Below the pieces are notes generated by a model. That model was not told the origin of the DNA, made no database searches, and saw nothing but the letters and a program-made list of their open reading frames with translations. The position numbers and the translations under genes were made by a program. From contig NC_134829.1 in the NCBI RefSeq assembly GCF_004210375.1, positions 26,862,034 through 26,926,033 on the forward strand: a stretch of DNA of 64,000 nt, read 5' to 3'. Positions 10,918-25,300 of the stretch are shown one piece after another. Each line of letters starts with the position of its first letter. Position 1 is the stretch's first letter. The stretch comes from Tachypleus tridentatus. Lineage: Eukaryota > Arthropoda > Merostomata > Xiphosura > Limulidae.

Positions 10918-13251
10918 GTGAGTTGATGTGCTTTGTTTTAAAATATTTTCTTTACCGTTGTGCTGGCATTCTAAAGTAGCCTCGTAAACATGTTGAATAC
11001 AGTTTAACGTAGGCTTGGTTTTTACTACTTATCCTACTATATTGGTATTCACCTGCAAGTTGCGACAATAAAAAAATAAAAACTCTATTTCTTTTCTAGT
11101 GAAATAATTTTGTCTATCTCCTTTATCAGTTAATATTTCTAAACATGTTGAATAAATTTATATATTCACCCGCAAGTTAATGTTTTATAATAATTATTTC
11201 CATGTTCATAACTTTTTTAGTATTTTCACTTACATAAACCAAACTTTTTTTTATTTATTGTGTTGTAATGTACTCGTTCTACGAATTCATTCTTTCATTT
11301 AAATAAACATCCGAATATTTTCGTGAAACAGTTTTTCACGTACGGAATTCTACAAAATAGCTGAGATAAGATGATAAACGGAAACTGTATGGAGCTGACG
11401 AAATAATGAAATCGATAAAAAAATCCTATAACTGTTTGTAATTCACTATTCAAACTTCTAAATGTTCTTGTACTTGCTGTAAAAAATAATGCCGGGGCTG
11501 TGTTCGACTGAGCGTCCTGAGGGTAATACTGTGGAACAGAGTTTAATTGTCGATTGTTGGAAATTGCAAGAATTCTACAAATTAGACAAAAAAAATAGCG
11601 TTAAGAGTAAGAGGTTTGGTGACAATATTATTAACTATATTATTGGGTAGTGCGGTTCTGTATTAATTTCATTTTCAGTTCCATCCTCTGAATAATACAC
11701 TACCTAATTTTCCTTTCGTAATACACCACTTGTTTACCTGAAGTCTCAAGTGCAGGATATGCAGTGATAGAAGTATGGCGGGATGGAGTATACCTATGAA
11801 CGGTTATTCTCCAAAATACTTTCTTTTTTTGTTATCCATCTGGTAGAATTTTAATTTTTTTGTGTTCATGTGTTGTTGTTTTTTATTGATCTGTGTCAAT
11901 TATTTCTCTAATTATCAACCGAATACACGCAAACGTATGCTTATCGAGTAATTTACGTATCCTGTAATATGGACCACGTTTCACATGTTACGTAACCCTT
12001 CAGGAAACAAAGGATTTTATGTTCCTATTTGATTTCTCTCTATCAAAATGTTAGGCTAAGGGAGAAAAGAAAAGAAAACGACCATAATATGTGATTTATA
12101 AATGCAGAAAACGTCAAGAATAATAAACTTAAAGCACATTTAACGTCTTGTCATTCATACATGTAGGGCTTATAGAAAATCAATTCTGATAATTGAAAAC
12201 TGTTTTTTAGACATTACTAATTTACAGCAATGTTCTTCTCTCTCTGTAACATGTACCATTTATTATAAACATATCTTTTAGTTATGCTTCACCATATAAA
12301 TTATGCAAAATAATTAAAATGTACATAGTGAGTTTATGCCACAGTCTCCATGTTGATACGGTTAGGTAATTGTATCGGGTATCGAAGTCTTCCAAGACCT
12401 TAATCGTAATTCCGCTCTGAAACAATTCGTGATTTTGGTCTCTTATTTACAATTATTTTCCAGTTATTTTTATAGTTTTAACCAAAGGGTGAAATCCTGC
12501 CTGTATTCGCCGGTACTTAATACTGGAACTAATATTGTAATACTGTACTAGGACTTTTGAGCTGCTTTGTCTTTTTTTATGTTTACACTTTTTGCTTTTA
12601 CAAAAAACAGGTTCACTTCATCCAGTTGAGTACCTTTATTTATTATTTTTAAAATTTTACCCTCGGTTTCAACATTTTTATTAATCCAAGTCTACAGTGC
12701 CCTAGCTAATAATGTAAATTTTCTCTTAAATCCGAGAAACGTGGTGAAAATTAGTTTTGATTATAAGATACTTTAATAAATACCAGTTGCCTCTCCAAAG
12801 CAATGCAATTAAGTAGTTTAAAATTCCCCTCAGCGCCACAGTGCGAGCAGTTTCTCAATCAACTAATGCAAATAAAATAGTTTAGCAGGAGGAGGTTGAT
12901 TTAAGTTTCTCTAAAGGCGTTGATTCTGTGAAATGAGCTCGTGCTTTTGATTAATCAAATAAACACGCCCATTGAACTGCTCATTTGAAAGGTACAAGTA
13001 ATTCGTAGGATGGTAGGTAAAGCTCTTGTTAAACAGAAAATTAGGTTCAGTAATATAGATAAAACATTTACTAATGTTTACGACTGAAATAACTTGCTGT
13101 TCTAGGGTTAGCTAGCTAGGAAAGTTTTAGGAACTATATTCGTTGACGTAATTTAATACAAATGAAAGAAAATCGGAGCAGTATTTGGAAACTAAGCTTA
13201 AAAAGGAATAAGAAAACGAACAGTGGGAGGTGTATTATAGTAATAATAATA

Positions 13252-13306
<55 letters not shown>

Positions 13307-16300
13307 TAATAATAATAATAATAATAATTAAACTAGTGTACAATCCGAACTCTAAATTTACCATGGAAGAAATAGTGTTGATGAAAAATAAACGTAAAGT
13401 AATAAATTTGCAAGACAAATATTTACATACAATCCAGGACTCGAGGTCTACTGGTAACTTTACCATTATCACATACACTAAACCATGTTTTAAGGTCCAA
13501 AAATACACACATACTTATTTACAGCAAAGAAATCCAGAATGTAAATGGAAGTTACGGAGCAAAGCGTGGCAAAAATGTTTAAAAATTTATATTTTAATAG
13601 TTGGACGTATACACTACACATACAAAACAAATATACTCAAACAACCTATAGAAACAAACCCACTATGCACAGAAGTTACAGTGGGACCTGAACTTCTGAA
13701 CCTGAACTTTGGCATAACAAAAAAGTGCGACCATAAATGAAAATCCTCTAAACAAAAATAAACAGGTTATTCGCTAAAACCTTCAGCTCTGGTTGCTTCA
13801 AACCAAAAATAAAAAGTCGTGGTTAAAACTATTTTAGCAATTCGATAAATCTGTATAATTTTTCACAAGAGGGTTTGAAATTCAGAATGTATGTTGGACT
13901 ATCTGTTATCAGAAAGCTCTTAAAGTAAACTAACGTGTGAATATACGTTTCCAAGAACATTAACCCTTTTCACAGCCAGAAACAAGACAAATTCCGAGAT
14001 TATTACAATTATTTTAAATTGTGGAAGCTATAATAATGCAGATCTGTACTAAACTGAAACTCTCTAAAAATTGTTCGTTTTAAGCTATTGCTCAAAGAAA
14101 TTTCTCTCTAGACAAAATCGACGCGTTTGTAAATATTAATAGGAGGGAAGTATGAGTGCATATAGGTAAATGCACCATTTTGGCTTTGAAACGTTTCAAC
14201 AGATATTGTGTGCAGCTACTACACACCAAACGTACCTGAACATCAATCAGTATCAACTTCATTTTGAAAATCTGAAGTGATTAAAGGCATTTTTTTTGAG
14301 TGAATTAAAGCATGAAAATATTAGTGGTTTTTAGCCTGGAGATAATTAAATGAGGTTAATCTCGTTAAAATTATTTTACTGTAGTTTTTTTTTTCCTGTA
14401 TGTAGAGACTGAGATCTGTAGTAAGCAACTATTACATATCTTGTTTTTCAAAAGTAAAAAATTCTTAAATGCCTTAAAGGTCTAAATGTAGAGCGTCACA
14501 TCTGATTGAAATCGTCTAAAAACTTAATTAGGAGTGTTGCATTTTGTAGACTGACTAGCCAAGAATCATACCCTACTGTTTCTTGGGGTATTTTTAGTGT
14601 TAAGACCTGCACATCGCATACCCTGAATAAGCCTGAAGCCTTCTTGTTATGAAAGAAGGATTGTTAATACAATGTGCTAACCTAAACATAGCTGGAGAAT
14701 GTGCTCGTCAGAATAAACTGTAGCTTGGGAAGAACTAACCTTATACAATATCCTACAAACCATAATGACCATGCAGGCTTCCTTGCACCAATAAAGATGC
14801 ACTCCTGGCCAAAATCTTAAGGCCAATGAACATAAAGAAAAATATATGCATTTTGCGTTGTTAGACTCAAAAAGTGGTTGAGGTCTTAAGCGTTAATCGG
14901 TAAACACGTAACGAAATTTAGTCATTTGTGTTCGAGCATTAGCGTTGTCAACATCTCCCACTGACATCTCCTGTGTTACATTGGGTAAAAACATGGCAAA
15001 GGCTAAAATGTTGACAGAGTTTGAACGTGGCAGAACTGTGGCAGACATGGGAATACACACAGACTTTCTTACTAGTTGTTCAGTGCTTCTCCACTTGCAG
15101 AATATTTGGATCCTAACGACGATGCTTCCATTAAAGCTAGTATCGGCAATGATAACAAACCTTGTAAGTGGTGTGAAACCTGCTGGTGAATGGATAACAA
15201 GTGTAATGAAGAACCAGTGGCAAAAAGCTAAAAGATCTAAAATTCTTTACTTGTTCTGCAACCAGAAAAATGTAATCCTTATGGGTTGGTCAATGTAGTA
15301 TGAATGTACATAACTTGTATCTGTCGTTTGAACAGTTGGAGGCACAGGAGGGAGTGTGATAATGTTGATACAACCCACACGGATGTAGCAATCAATCGTT
15401 AATATGGGTAGTAGTCTTAAACTTCTTCAGATCGTGGATAATACACACTTTGAACATCAGTGACTATCCCACGCTAAAATCACCTACAGAAGTGATTGTA
15501 CTGGTCACGTTCCTGCAACGATATGGGGCAATGATGTAAATAAACATTGTACGTCTTGAACATCTCAGTAAAACTGTCAGCAAGACGTAATTATCCATTC
15601 CATAAAATATCTCTGTAGATTACTGGACATCTCCCTAAAACTGACCACAGTAATCATTACATTGTAATGGTGATTATTTCAAATGGCTAAAGCATATTTA
15701 CTATATTTATCGGATAGATCAAATGCCTACAATTCAAGCATTTATTAATGTATTTGCCAAACAGTTGATAGCTTGTTTCTGAGCATCAGAAAAATACATA
15801 CAGACTAAAGAGCAAACATTGACAATCCGCTGCTGGTGTGGTGAAACGTCTAACTTCAACTTATTGTCAGTCCAATGGTCTGGCTGAGTGGGTTATCTGA
15901 ACTTTGAAATATTTGCTTTAAGTTCTTTTGAACTCGTGTCGCACTAATGTGAATAATCATGTACCATGTGTAATAATGGTTTATTTACTCCAAAAGAGTA
16001 ACAGCTCACTGGCTGTTCTGCAAACATGCTCATGTCCGAATTTGAAATAAAATTCCCCATGGATCTCGCGTATGACTTTGATGGATCAAATGCAGAACTA
16101 CCAAAATGCCTACAATGATAACGAAGAATTGTGATCCACGTTAGCTGATGAGCACGTATTCGTACATTAATAGATTAAAGTAAAAGCATCTGAGACCAAA
16201 GAGCTTACAAGACTGAAAGGATACAGTCCTGCGTGAAAAGATTTGATGTGTTTCAGCTACAACTTAAATCTAACTGTACTAGCCCCTATGTTGTTATGTG

Positions 16301-19300
16301 GTATCTTAATCCATCGAAGTACAAAACCAAAAATCGTTTAGCCTGAAAAAGTGCAATGGACATGTTTAAGCTGAAACCACATTACCAACAAGCCTGGAGG
16401 CGGTTGAATCGGTGTAAGATGACGTAAGTGCCATGAAATACTACTCTAATTTGTCAGAAGAATAAATGGAAAGTGAGATTCAAGTTTCTGTGATTGAGAA
16501 GGAAGGGATTTTGGCTGAACTAAAACGGCCTAGTGTGTATTCCTGATAGCAATGGCAGCATTGCCCTCTTCCTCTGGTTAGGAGTGAGAGAAGAGCTTAC
16601 AAAGTCGGACATTATTTAACAGATTTATTAGCAAAAGAGAGTTGTAACCATTACTCTCTGAGCTGTGTATGTGTTTTATGTGCATATAAGTTCTTACATT
16701 GATATTCAAGAAGTTAAAATAGATTTCTCAGTATATTAACTGCTAAGAAGTTTTGATTGTTACTGAGCTGTTAAGTGGGATGTCTAAATATTTACACAAT
16801 ATTTTGCGTTATTCATCTAAATTTAGCATTGGAAAGAAACAGAGATAACATGTTGGCGGGTGGTTATCAGCCAACAATTGCACTTACGTTTACCAGTTGT
16901 TTTACTTTATTTGAACTTTTGAACTGAGACAAACATATTATTAACATGTTTGTAGATGGTACACCAAGAAGAATTTGTTTTGAATGTTACTTGAGAGGTA
17001 TTTATGGACTTGAGAAGCCCATGAAATAATTTAAATTTATAGATTATCTTAAACGTGTCCCATCAGTGGGGACAGGTAATTTTGTTTGTAAATATTTGTC
17101 TTTACTTAGTGTCATACTTGTTTTACAAGTCAATGTAGTCCAGTCACAGTAGTAAGGTTTAAACTATTTACTAGTAAGTGTAATTACAAATAAAATAACA
17201 AAGTACTGAGAACCCGGCACTCGACTCGTAATCTGAGGGTCGCGGGTTCGAATCCCCGTTACACTGAAACACGCTCGCCCTTTCAGCCGAGGGAACGTTA
17301 TAATGTGAGGTCAATCCCACTATTCGTTGGTAAGAGTAGCCCAAGAGTTGGCGGTGGGTAGTGAGGAGTAGCTGCCTTCCCTCTAGTTTTACACTGCTAA
17401 ATAAGGGACGGCTAGCTCACCACCCACCGCCAACTCTTGGGCTTCTCTTTTACCAACAAATAGTGGGATTGATCGTCACATTATAACGCCCCCACGGCTG
17501 AAAGGAGCGAGCATGTTTGGCGCGATGAGGATGCGAACCCGCCACCCTGAGATTACGAGTCGCACGCCTTAACACGCTTGGCTATGCCGGGCCAGTTCTC
17601 GAGCAGCTCTGTGCGAAATTCAAAACAAACAAAGTACTGAGTTAAGTGAATTTTAAACAAAAACCAATGCAGTTAGTACTAAATATAGAAACATTAATAT
17701 ATTAATACCGTTACTTGAATAGTTTTTAACTTTTTGAGATCAAAACGTTATATATACTATCTGTAATTATTTTTCTACTTTTGTATTGATCTACAAATAG
17801 TATGTATGAATATCTTCAATATTCATAAATGTTATGAATGAATTGCTTTCAAGTATGCGAAGCATAATGATCCTTTGCCATGAAACTTGGTAGTACTTGT
17901 ACTAATATTTAGCGAAACCATATATAACTACCTGTTTCAAATTATTTTGACGTGTTACACCATGATTAGTTATTAGTATGTTTTATATTTGTAATCACTA
18001 TTGAGGGATTCTTTGGCTTTTTTACATTAATATACTAGCATTAGTTAAGAGTATGTTTTAAAGTTTCTAATATTAAGGGTGTAAAGGACACGACGTTCTT
18101 CTTTAGAATTTAATTATTTTGCGTCACAGTCAAAATCGCGTATTTTAGCAATAAAGTCGTTAGAAAACTTGCGGTATTATAATACTTTGTCAAAGAAGAA
18201 TGGACATGGTTGCCCAGAAGTCTGTCATCCACAAACAAGGAACTGTAGGTGGAGAACGTACTGTTATAAAATGAACATATTTAATTTATAAGGAAATCTG
18301 TTTATCCTGTGAATACAATGGAGTAACAGAACAACAACAGGATTTGTTAAATAATTTTCCGTTATCCATAAAGTACATAGTGATCCATATTTAACATCTT
18401 GAGTACGCAAGTTTAAAGAAATCTTAAAATTGAAAGGATTGTTTATTCTTGCGTTCGAAGTACTCGTGACAATGAGGGAAATTTGCTGCTTGAGAGCGAC
18501 AGCTATATGAAAGAGGTTTCGAGTGCAGGACGAGTTCTTTCCTGGACAGTGCTGTGAAGGTACCTGATGAACTTACACCTGCATCATCAGGACGATTATT
18601 CAAATGTCTGGTGCACCCAGATAATTAGATCAAAAAGACTAAAAAACTAAAGACTGCTGAGGATCATTAAGGTGGAATAGTATCTGGAGAGTGTGAAACC
18701 ATGTGGAGAGGTTCTTAAAGGCTATAAGGCTGTCGTTAGCCAAAGTAACACAGCCCGAGTTTCACTAACAGACAATCTCTACCAGTCACAGCTGTTTTTC
18801 CAGGAGAATACAGTAGGCAAGCACGGATAAATATTGTAAATCAAGGTTATTGATCCTTTATGAGCCTTTGTGGTTAACCCGCAATAAAGACCACGGCTCA
18901 TGATAAAACCTGGGGGTCACTCAGGACTGTGAAGTGAATTGTATCTCATTTCCCTGGACCAGCTGCTGATTACTTGTTTAAGTGTCGGGGTCCTTAATAC
19001 GTCTATCAACATGTACCTGTGACATTGTTAACATATAAGCCAGGCATTGGCTAAGAACTCGCAGAGGAGAGACTTTTGCCTACCCCACAAGTTCCTATGA
19101 ATGAGGCAAAGTAGATTATGCTTCTAATGTTTAAAGGAGCACCGAAAGATCTCAACCAGTTTTGAAGCATTTCAGGCAGGTATTTAGTTGCCTGTTACAA
19201 TTGGACTTAGGAACAGGCAATCCAATACCTGATTCCAAATATTAGGTTGAGGAATAATTCGTGAGCGTTTTTAAATAATTTCATTCAAGCATTACATGCA

Positions 19301-22300
19301 AGACTATACAATACTTCAATGCATGAACACATTACACCCAAAACATTTATTATGATACTTTATTTCATGTAATACCTAGGTATATAGTATGCATTGTTTT
19401 AAACGAAATTGCAAGAAATTAAATGCGAAAAGCAGATGGTGTCGAAAATGCTCGATTTTGTCCACTTGACATTCCATTTAATGAGCTGAAAATGAAAGCA
19501 AAGATTAAAGACATCTGAAAATCAAACACACCATCTATTAGAACAAATATTTATCTACCAAATGACATAAAATATTTTGCGAAAGCGTTTCATTTATGAA
19601 TATATTTTTTTAACTTGAAAAAACGCTCACGAATTATTCCTCAACCCAATATGTATGGACCATTCCTAAACATCTTCAAGAGCTTAATAAGGAGCAACAG
19701 GAAGACTGAGATACAAACATAACTGAGTTAATCAGCAGTTTGATCCTTTGGAGAATTGGACAATTCACTAGACTGAGTTTACGACATTAAAGAGGTCCAG
19801 AACTGAGAATGTGGCTGCTTATGTAGACAATCTCCATAAATTGCACGGTGAGGCCTATCCTGCAATAATAACATCAGATTAAAAGGATATCTTAATGAAG
19901 ACGTTAATTGAGGAACGTCCTGACAAAGCCATAAGGGACTGCATTATTACAAGATATAGCTATAGCTTAACATATGCAATTTACATCACAACGCATAACG
20001 TAGTAATTTTGGACCAGTCATGGAGATTGTCGTAGACGCTACACTTTGATCACCCCATCTACTTGGATACCTATACCATATCTTGGGATAGCTGTTCACA
20101 AATTTTAAAGGTGTGATTCAACCATATTGGTTTACCATGAATGGGCAAGTTTATCCATGTCTGTACATTACATATGTGTAGACAGTTCAGGTGATACACC
20201 ATCTTAATGTTATCTTAGATGGGAGGAGCAGAGCATCTGCTTTGCTTATGAGCTGGTGGAACACTGCAGATGAACTGCATATACGTTGCCAAGCAGTAAA
20301 AATAATAAAACTATCAGTTTCAGCTGAGGATGAAGCAGATGGCAGTCAACAAACAATGCCTATTCTCTGGCATGCAGCAAAGTACGCAAAGTTAATAGCA
20401 TCTAGTCTGAACAGGTCCAGAACATCCAACAGCATTTGATGGATGTAATGTTCTGAAAAAGTAATGGAACCAAAACTGAACCTGGCTGGTTTAAGGGAGC
20501 ACAATGTAATCCTTTAAAGTTGCGCGGTCAGATTAACCTTAAAGGCTGAGTGGAGCTTTGTAGACACCTGTGGATGTTCAAGAGCAAGAGATCGAGTTCC
20601 TAGTTGGCAATAAACAGCTAGAATACTGGTATACCTTATATTAAGCCTTTCAAGTAAGACCACTACTCTGGTTGGTGGATGCTGACTTCATTCTGGTAAA
20701 TGGTAATAAAATAGACATGAGAGGAGAATTATATGTCTAAGCTCTCTCCAGAATATATAATTCACGGAGCAAAGATAGTCCTCTCTTATCCTGAATTTCG
20801 TACTGGCATCCTCAAGAAGGATATAATGTAGAAACTTTTTCGTCACTTATGTGCATTGGGTGAACTGATGTTGCATAGATTCACTCATTTGACGTTAATC
20901 AGATGGTGTCCAGGAATAGTGTATGTAGTGAATGAATTATTTGTTCCTCCATATTAACATGCGATGTTCTGTGGCTTACTGTGGATGACATATAGCGCAT
21001 TTGCCCTGTGTAGTTATAGAAGACTCGCATGGAATGAACTGTTTTCTGTTCCTAAATTAAGCATCATTAACTCGAATAGTTACATGTCAAGTGAGTGATG
21101 ATATTTTGGTGTTGTTTTTGTAATTATAAACAAATGGCTGTCTAACTGTATGCTGGAGTGGTTATAGGTAAAGTAAACAATGTGAAAGTAACTGATGCTA
21201 TTGGTAATGCTAGGGTTGCAGCCAACTCGTCTGAAGTGAATGGCTGATGATTGTTTAAATTTAGTGACGTGTTGGTTGAATATGCCAGTGTATAGGTGAA
21301 ATCAGATAACCAGTTGCGTCATACAGTGTTAACATAAGAATGCAGACAATACACATCAGATAAAAATAACCACTTTACTGACGTCTTTGTAGCACTACCG
21401 CAGATGTTTATGGATGGAGCTGTACAAGTTTTGGAGAGTGTTTGTTTGTCACCGGTAATTACTGTCAGAAGTAATGTATACCAGGGTTCTGTGTTGGTGT
21501 TAGCGATCATAGTTAAAGGAATTTCTTCGCTTATTATCGTTTATTTTTATATTTGCTTTTCAACTTGATAAAAAGTCTAAAATTTAGACAAGGGGAAAAG
21601 TGTGATATACATACGTTTTCACCATCTCTTATTAATACAGAAATTGAAAACAAAATTCGCATGGTTTCGATAATTCACGAGTTGTTCATTCTAGTTACCT
21701 TTGTTAATTTTAAATAGATTATGCCTACTTTACCAGTGGAAATGCTACTTCAACCTCGCACATTATGTAAGATATGCCTTTAGAGGCTAAGTAGATGATA
21801 TTTAGGAACTACGGCCATTTTTATGTTGTAAATGAATGACAAATCACATGGTGATGGTTGTCACATAAGTGAAAAAGCGATCTTATACATAAATGATTGT
21901 AAATATTCGAAACAACTTTTTATATCAAAGTGAGTAATGGTTTAAGTGTATTTGCGCAGAGACTGCGTTAGTCTATTCTCAGTAAGAAGGCAAAGATGGA
22001 CTAGATAAAAGTAAAATTGACCACTCTTCACTCTACATCTAATGGACACGCGTTGTAACATTTACTAGGCGTATGGGCACAGGGAAAGCCAAGGCATATT
22101 TTGGAGTAGCTTAGGCCTAGAAAAACCTCCTTTATCGCTGTTTGCGTGTGTTGTATTGTTTTAAAAATATTTTGTACAACGTAAAAGTTGATTGGTTTTG
22201 AAAGTTATTGATACGATCGTTATTCATGGAAAGTAACTGAATACAAATATAAGTAAAAAGTTTGAAGTTCTTTTATATTCTCTTTCGTTTGTTTTTTTTT

Positions 22301-25300
22301 AAGTTAAGAATATTTAGTAGTTGGAAGTAATTCCATCTGCTGTTATTACCTGACAAACTTTTCTCTTTTCGGAGTTGGTATGTAATAAGTTATGGCTAAC
22401 AGTGAACAATAACCCACTTGTAAAAATCGAGTGCAAGTGATTCGAATAATACATTTCATATTTTAACCGCCAGATTTTGTTTTCGTTCTTTAAATTCAAT
22501 AAACATGTTTAATTTGGCATCAGTGCTAGTTAGAATGATGACTTCAAATAATATGAAAAATGTCTGCTTCATTAAATCTTATCTGTTTTACAAGTTAATA
22601 ATAGGAACGTGTTTGTCTGTGGTTTTGTGAGTGTAAGAAAGAGTCTAGACACGCTTGTCAAAACGTTTCTTCGTTTTAAGGTCCCATTTTTAACTTGAAA
22701 TATGTTGAAGATTCTTGAGTGTAAGAATAAACAATGTTGTTGAAACTTTGAGAAACTCTCGTGATTCGTATAAAAGAGGCTAGCCGAGAGACAGAATAAT
22801 GTTATTAGTCAGCTATAGTTAGCTTCGGAAACTATAATTGTGATTAACGCTTATTGATATGAAAAATACAGAACATGACCAGAAACATGTATGTATTTCG
22901 AACATTACAACCCGTTCAACTTCAGTGAATTAACTTCGGACATAAGTATTTTTACGAAGACATTAGATATCGTTGCCAGCAAAAGTTTTACGAGTGCTTC
23001 CAGCTAACCAGCCGTCAAAAGAAGTGTACGAAGTGTATCGACAAATTAATTTCCTTGTCGTGGACCTGGATCGTAGATAAAATATTAAGTTCTAGACCAG
23101 ATATAAGACTCAGTATTGTTTGTAAGTTTGTAAAACTATTGTATGTAAGTGATTTTCTAATACCTATTAATAATAACCGCTATTATAAATTGCATTATTG
23201 TTTGTATATTTAAATATATTTATGGTTTAAAGAAAATTGTGTTTATCAATCTTGTTGGCAAATATTATAAATTTAATACATATTAACATGTAATTAACTT
23301 CTAGATTCAAATATCCGGTTAATTGAAATACCTAACATAATAAATCGGAAACTCGTCTAAAATATAACACGTAACAAGGACAACTGAAAGAAATAGAGGA
23401 GTACTTCATTTTACACATTGTAAAGAGTAAAGCCATGTTACAAGTTAATGTATCTGTTCTTAACTAGTTTCTTTAAAACGTATTGTAAAGCTTAGAAAAT
23501 GTTTTACAAAATTTGTTTAGATTTAGTAAGTAGATGGGAAGATGGAAATCAAAGATTAATGTCACCATGTCTACATGTATTCAATATATATATATATATA
23601 TATATTTTGATTTCTCCACATGGTAACAGTTCTACTAAGTTAAAGGGAATTATTTTAATGAATGAAAAGAGAAATTTAAAGCTTACTGAGAAAGATAATT
23701 ACCACAAACAAATCGACGGTTCATTTGAATAGGACGTTTCGGAAATAGCATTGGTCAACTTTATCAAAATCTTGTATAAATTGTAATTTTTTTTCATGTT
23801 AAAGTGCCTTTTTCGGTAATTAAAATGATATATTATGTCTGTGATGCTTCTATTTCTCATAGAATTAAGATTTCTGGCCAATAATCTATTGAAGTTACGG
23901 TTGTCCCGAATGTGTTTTTTTTCCTTCCAAAGTGTTTTATATAATCAAAATGTTGGAAGAGGAAACCCACAACAGACGTAGCGACTGAAACAGGCGTGTT
24001 AAGTAGATGTGTACGTGTGTATTTATAGCAAAGTCACATTAGGCTACCTGAGTTATCCACCGAGGGGAATCGAACACATTATTTTAGCTTTATAAATCCA
24101 TAGACTTACCGCTGTCCCACCGAGGGACGTTGTAAGCAGAATAATAATGATAAAAGTGAAAAGCATTTTAGTGCTATGTTACCACAGAACGAAATGTCTG
24201 CTATATTTGTAACTGAATCATTGCGGATCCTTAGTTTGTCTTAACATTTCAAGTAAGCCTAGTATAGCTTGATGGTTAATGCACTGGACTCGCAATCTCA
24301 GGGTCGCGAGTTTGAATTCCTTTTACGTACATACATGCCCCTACGACTGCGTGAGGGTGTTATAACGTGACAGTCATTTTATTTTTCATTGGTTCCAAGA
24401 GTTGGCGGTGAGTATTGTTGACTGACTACCCCTCCTCTAGTATAACACTTCGCAGGTAGTCTTCAAGTGTCTTTACACGAGATTCGAAACAAGCAAACAT
24501 TTTTAAGTATCGGTATATTTGTTGGAGGTCATTTAACGCTCAGGAAATCTTTCAATTGGTACTGGGAATCTCCTTTGCGAGTCGACTGTCGCAGAATGAC
24601 GAAACAGAGAAAGCACGATTAAACCATTAATATTACAAACTTAGGAATAACAATCGAGTAAAACTCCCATGAAACTCTAGTCGGGAGTTTCTCTTCTTAC
24701 TGGCTCAAGAATATGTTTCTTTTAAAAGTAGCTACTGCCTAAAATCTGTGACTTAATTCAAACGTCATGGTTTGTACTTTGTCGTGAACTGCAACACTAC
24801 ACAATGGGCTCCATCTAGTTATTCTAGTATCTTTAGCTCTCACTTTTCGCTGAGGTCACGTGGGGGGTCAAATATTCACAAATCGGTTTGTTAAGCCGTG
24901 GTTTACAGGAAAATGCTTGCATCGTAGGTGTTTCGAGATTACGAATTTCAACTTACAACCTTCAATGGAACAATTTATTGAGGTATTGCTTAAATTATTC
25001 AGCACTGTTAGCATAGTTCTTGTTGCTTGATTTAAACTGGTATTATTCAAAGAAATAATTTTTCGGTAAATGAAAACTTTTATGTCTACAGTAATTTTTA
25101 GTAGCAGTGATAATAAGAGATTATATAAAAAATTTAACTTATCGTTACCTCCTGTTAAATTTAGTTTCTGTCGTCTGGTTCTACTGACACTTTCAGGTTT
25201 ATTAAATATTCTATACAATTGATTTAATTGACCACGTATTCACCGTGTAGAGATTTGTTTCTCTTTCATTGCAGGTTTCCATGTTATTCCCAGGATTAGG

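Larger units (their letters stand above)
10918..25274 (+). other. NHE intron 1 (14.4 kb), repeat-filled
   Basis: 10980-13240 is AT-rich with nothing recognised. Then follow the AAT microsatellite (13240-13329), non-coding sequence to 14.9 kb, Gypsy-type remnants (about 15.3-16.5 and 18.5-21.1 kb), a mariner-type MITE (19242-19649), facing SINEs (17209-17635), an LTR-like repeat (22703-23376) and two SINEs (24015-24500). No conserved coding exon was found inside it. Confidence 0.75.

Noticed and set aside
13134-13740. 192- and 124-codon open frames with poly-Asn and poly-Ile/Leu
   Set aside because: They are the two translations of the (AAT)n microsatellite; the flanks have no protein features.
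18577-18606. CCTGATGA...TCATCAGG as a hammerhead-like signal
   Set aside because: An 8-bp inverted repeat that matches the CTGATGA core by chance; no stem II hairpin or GAAA follows.
24868-25218. 116-codon minus-strand frame just before NHE exon 2
   Set aside because: It ends in intron sequence near the acceptor of a + strand gene; low-complexity AT-rich composition, no recognisable motif.
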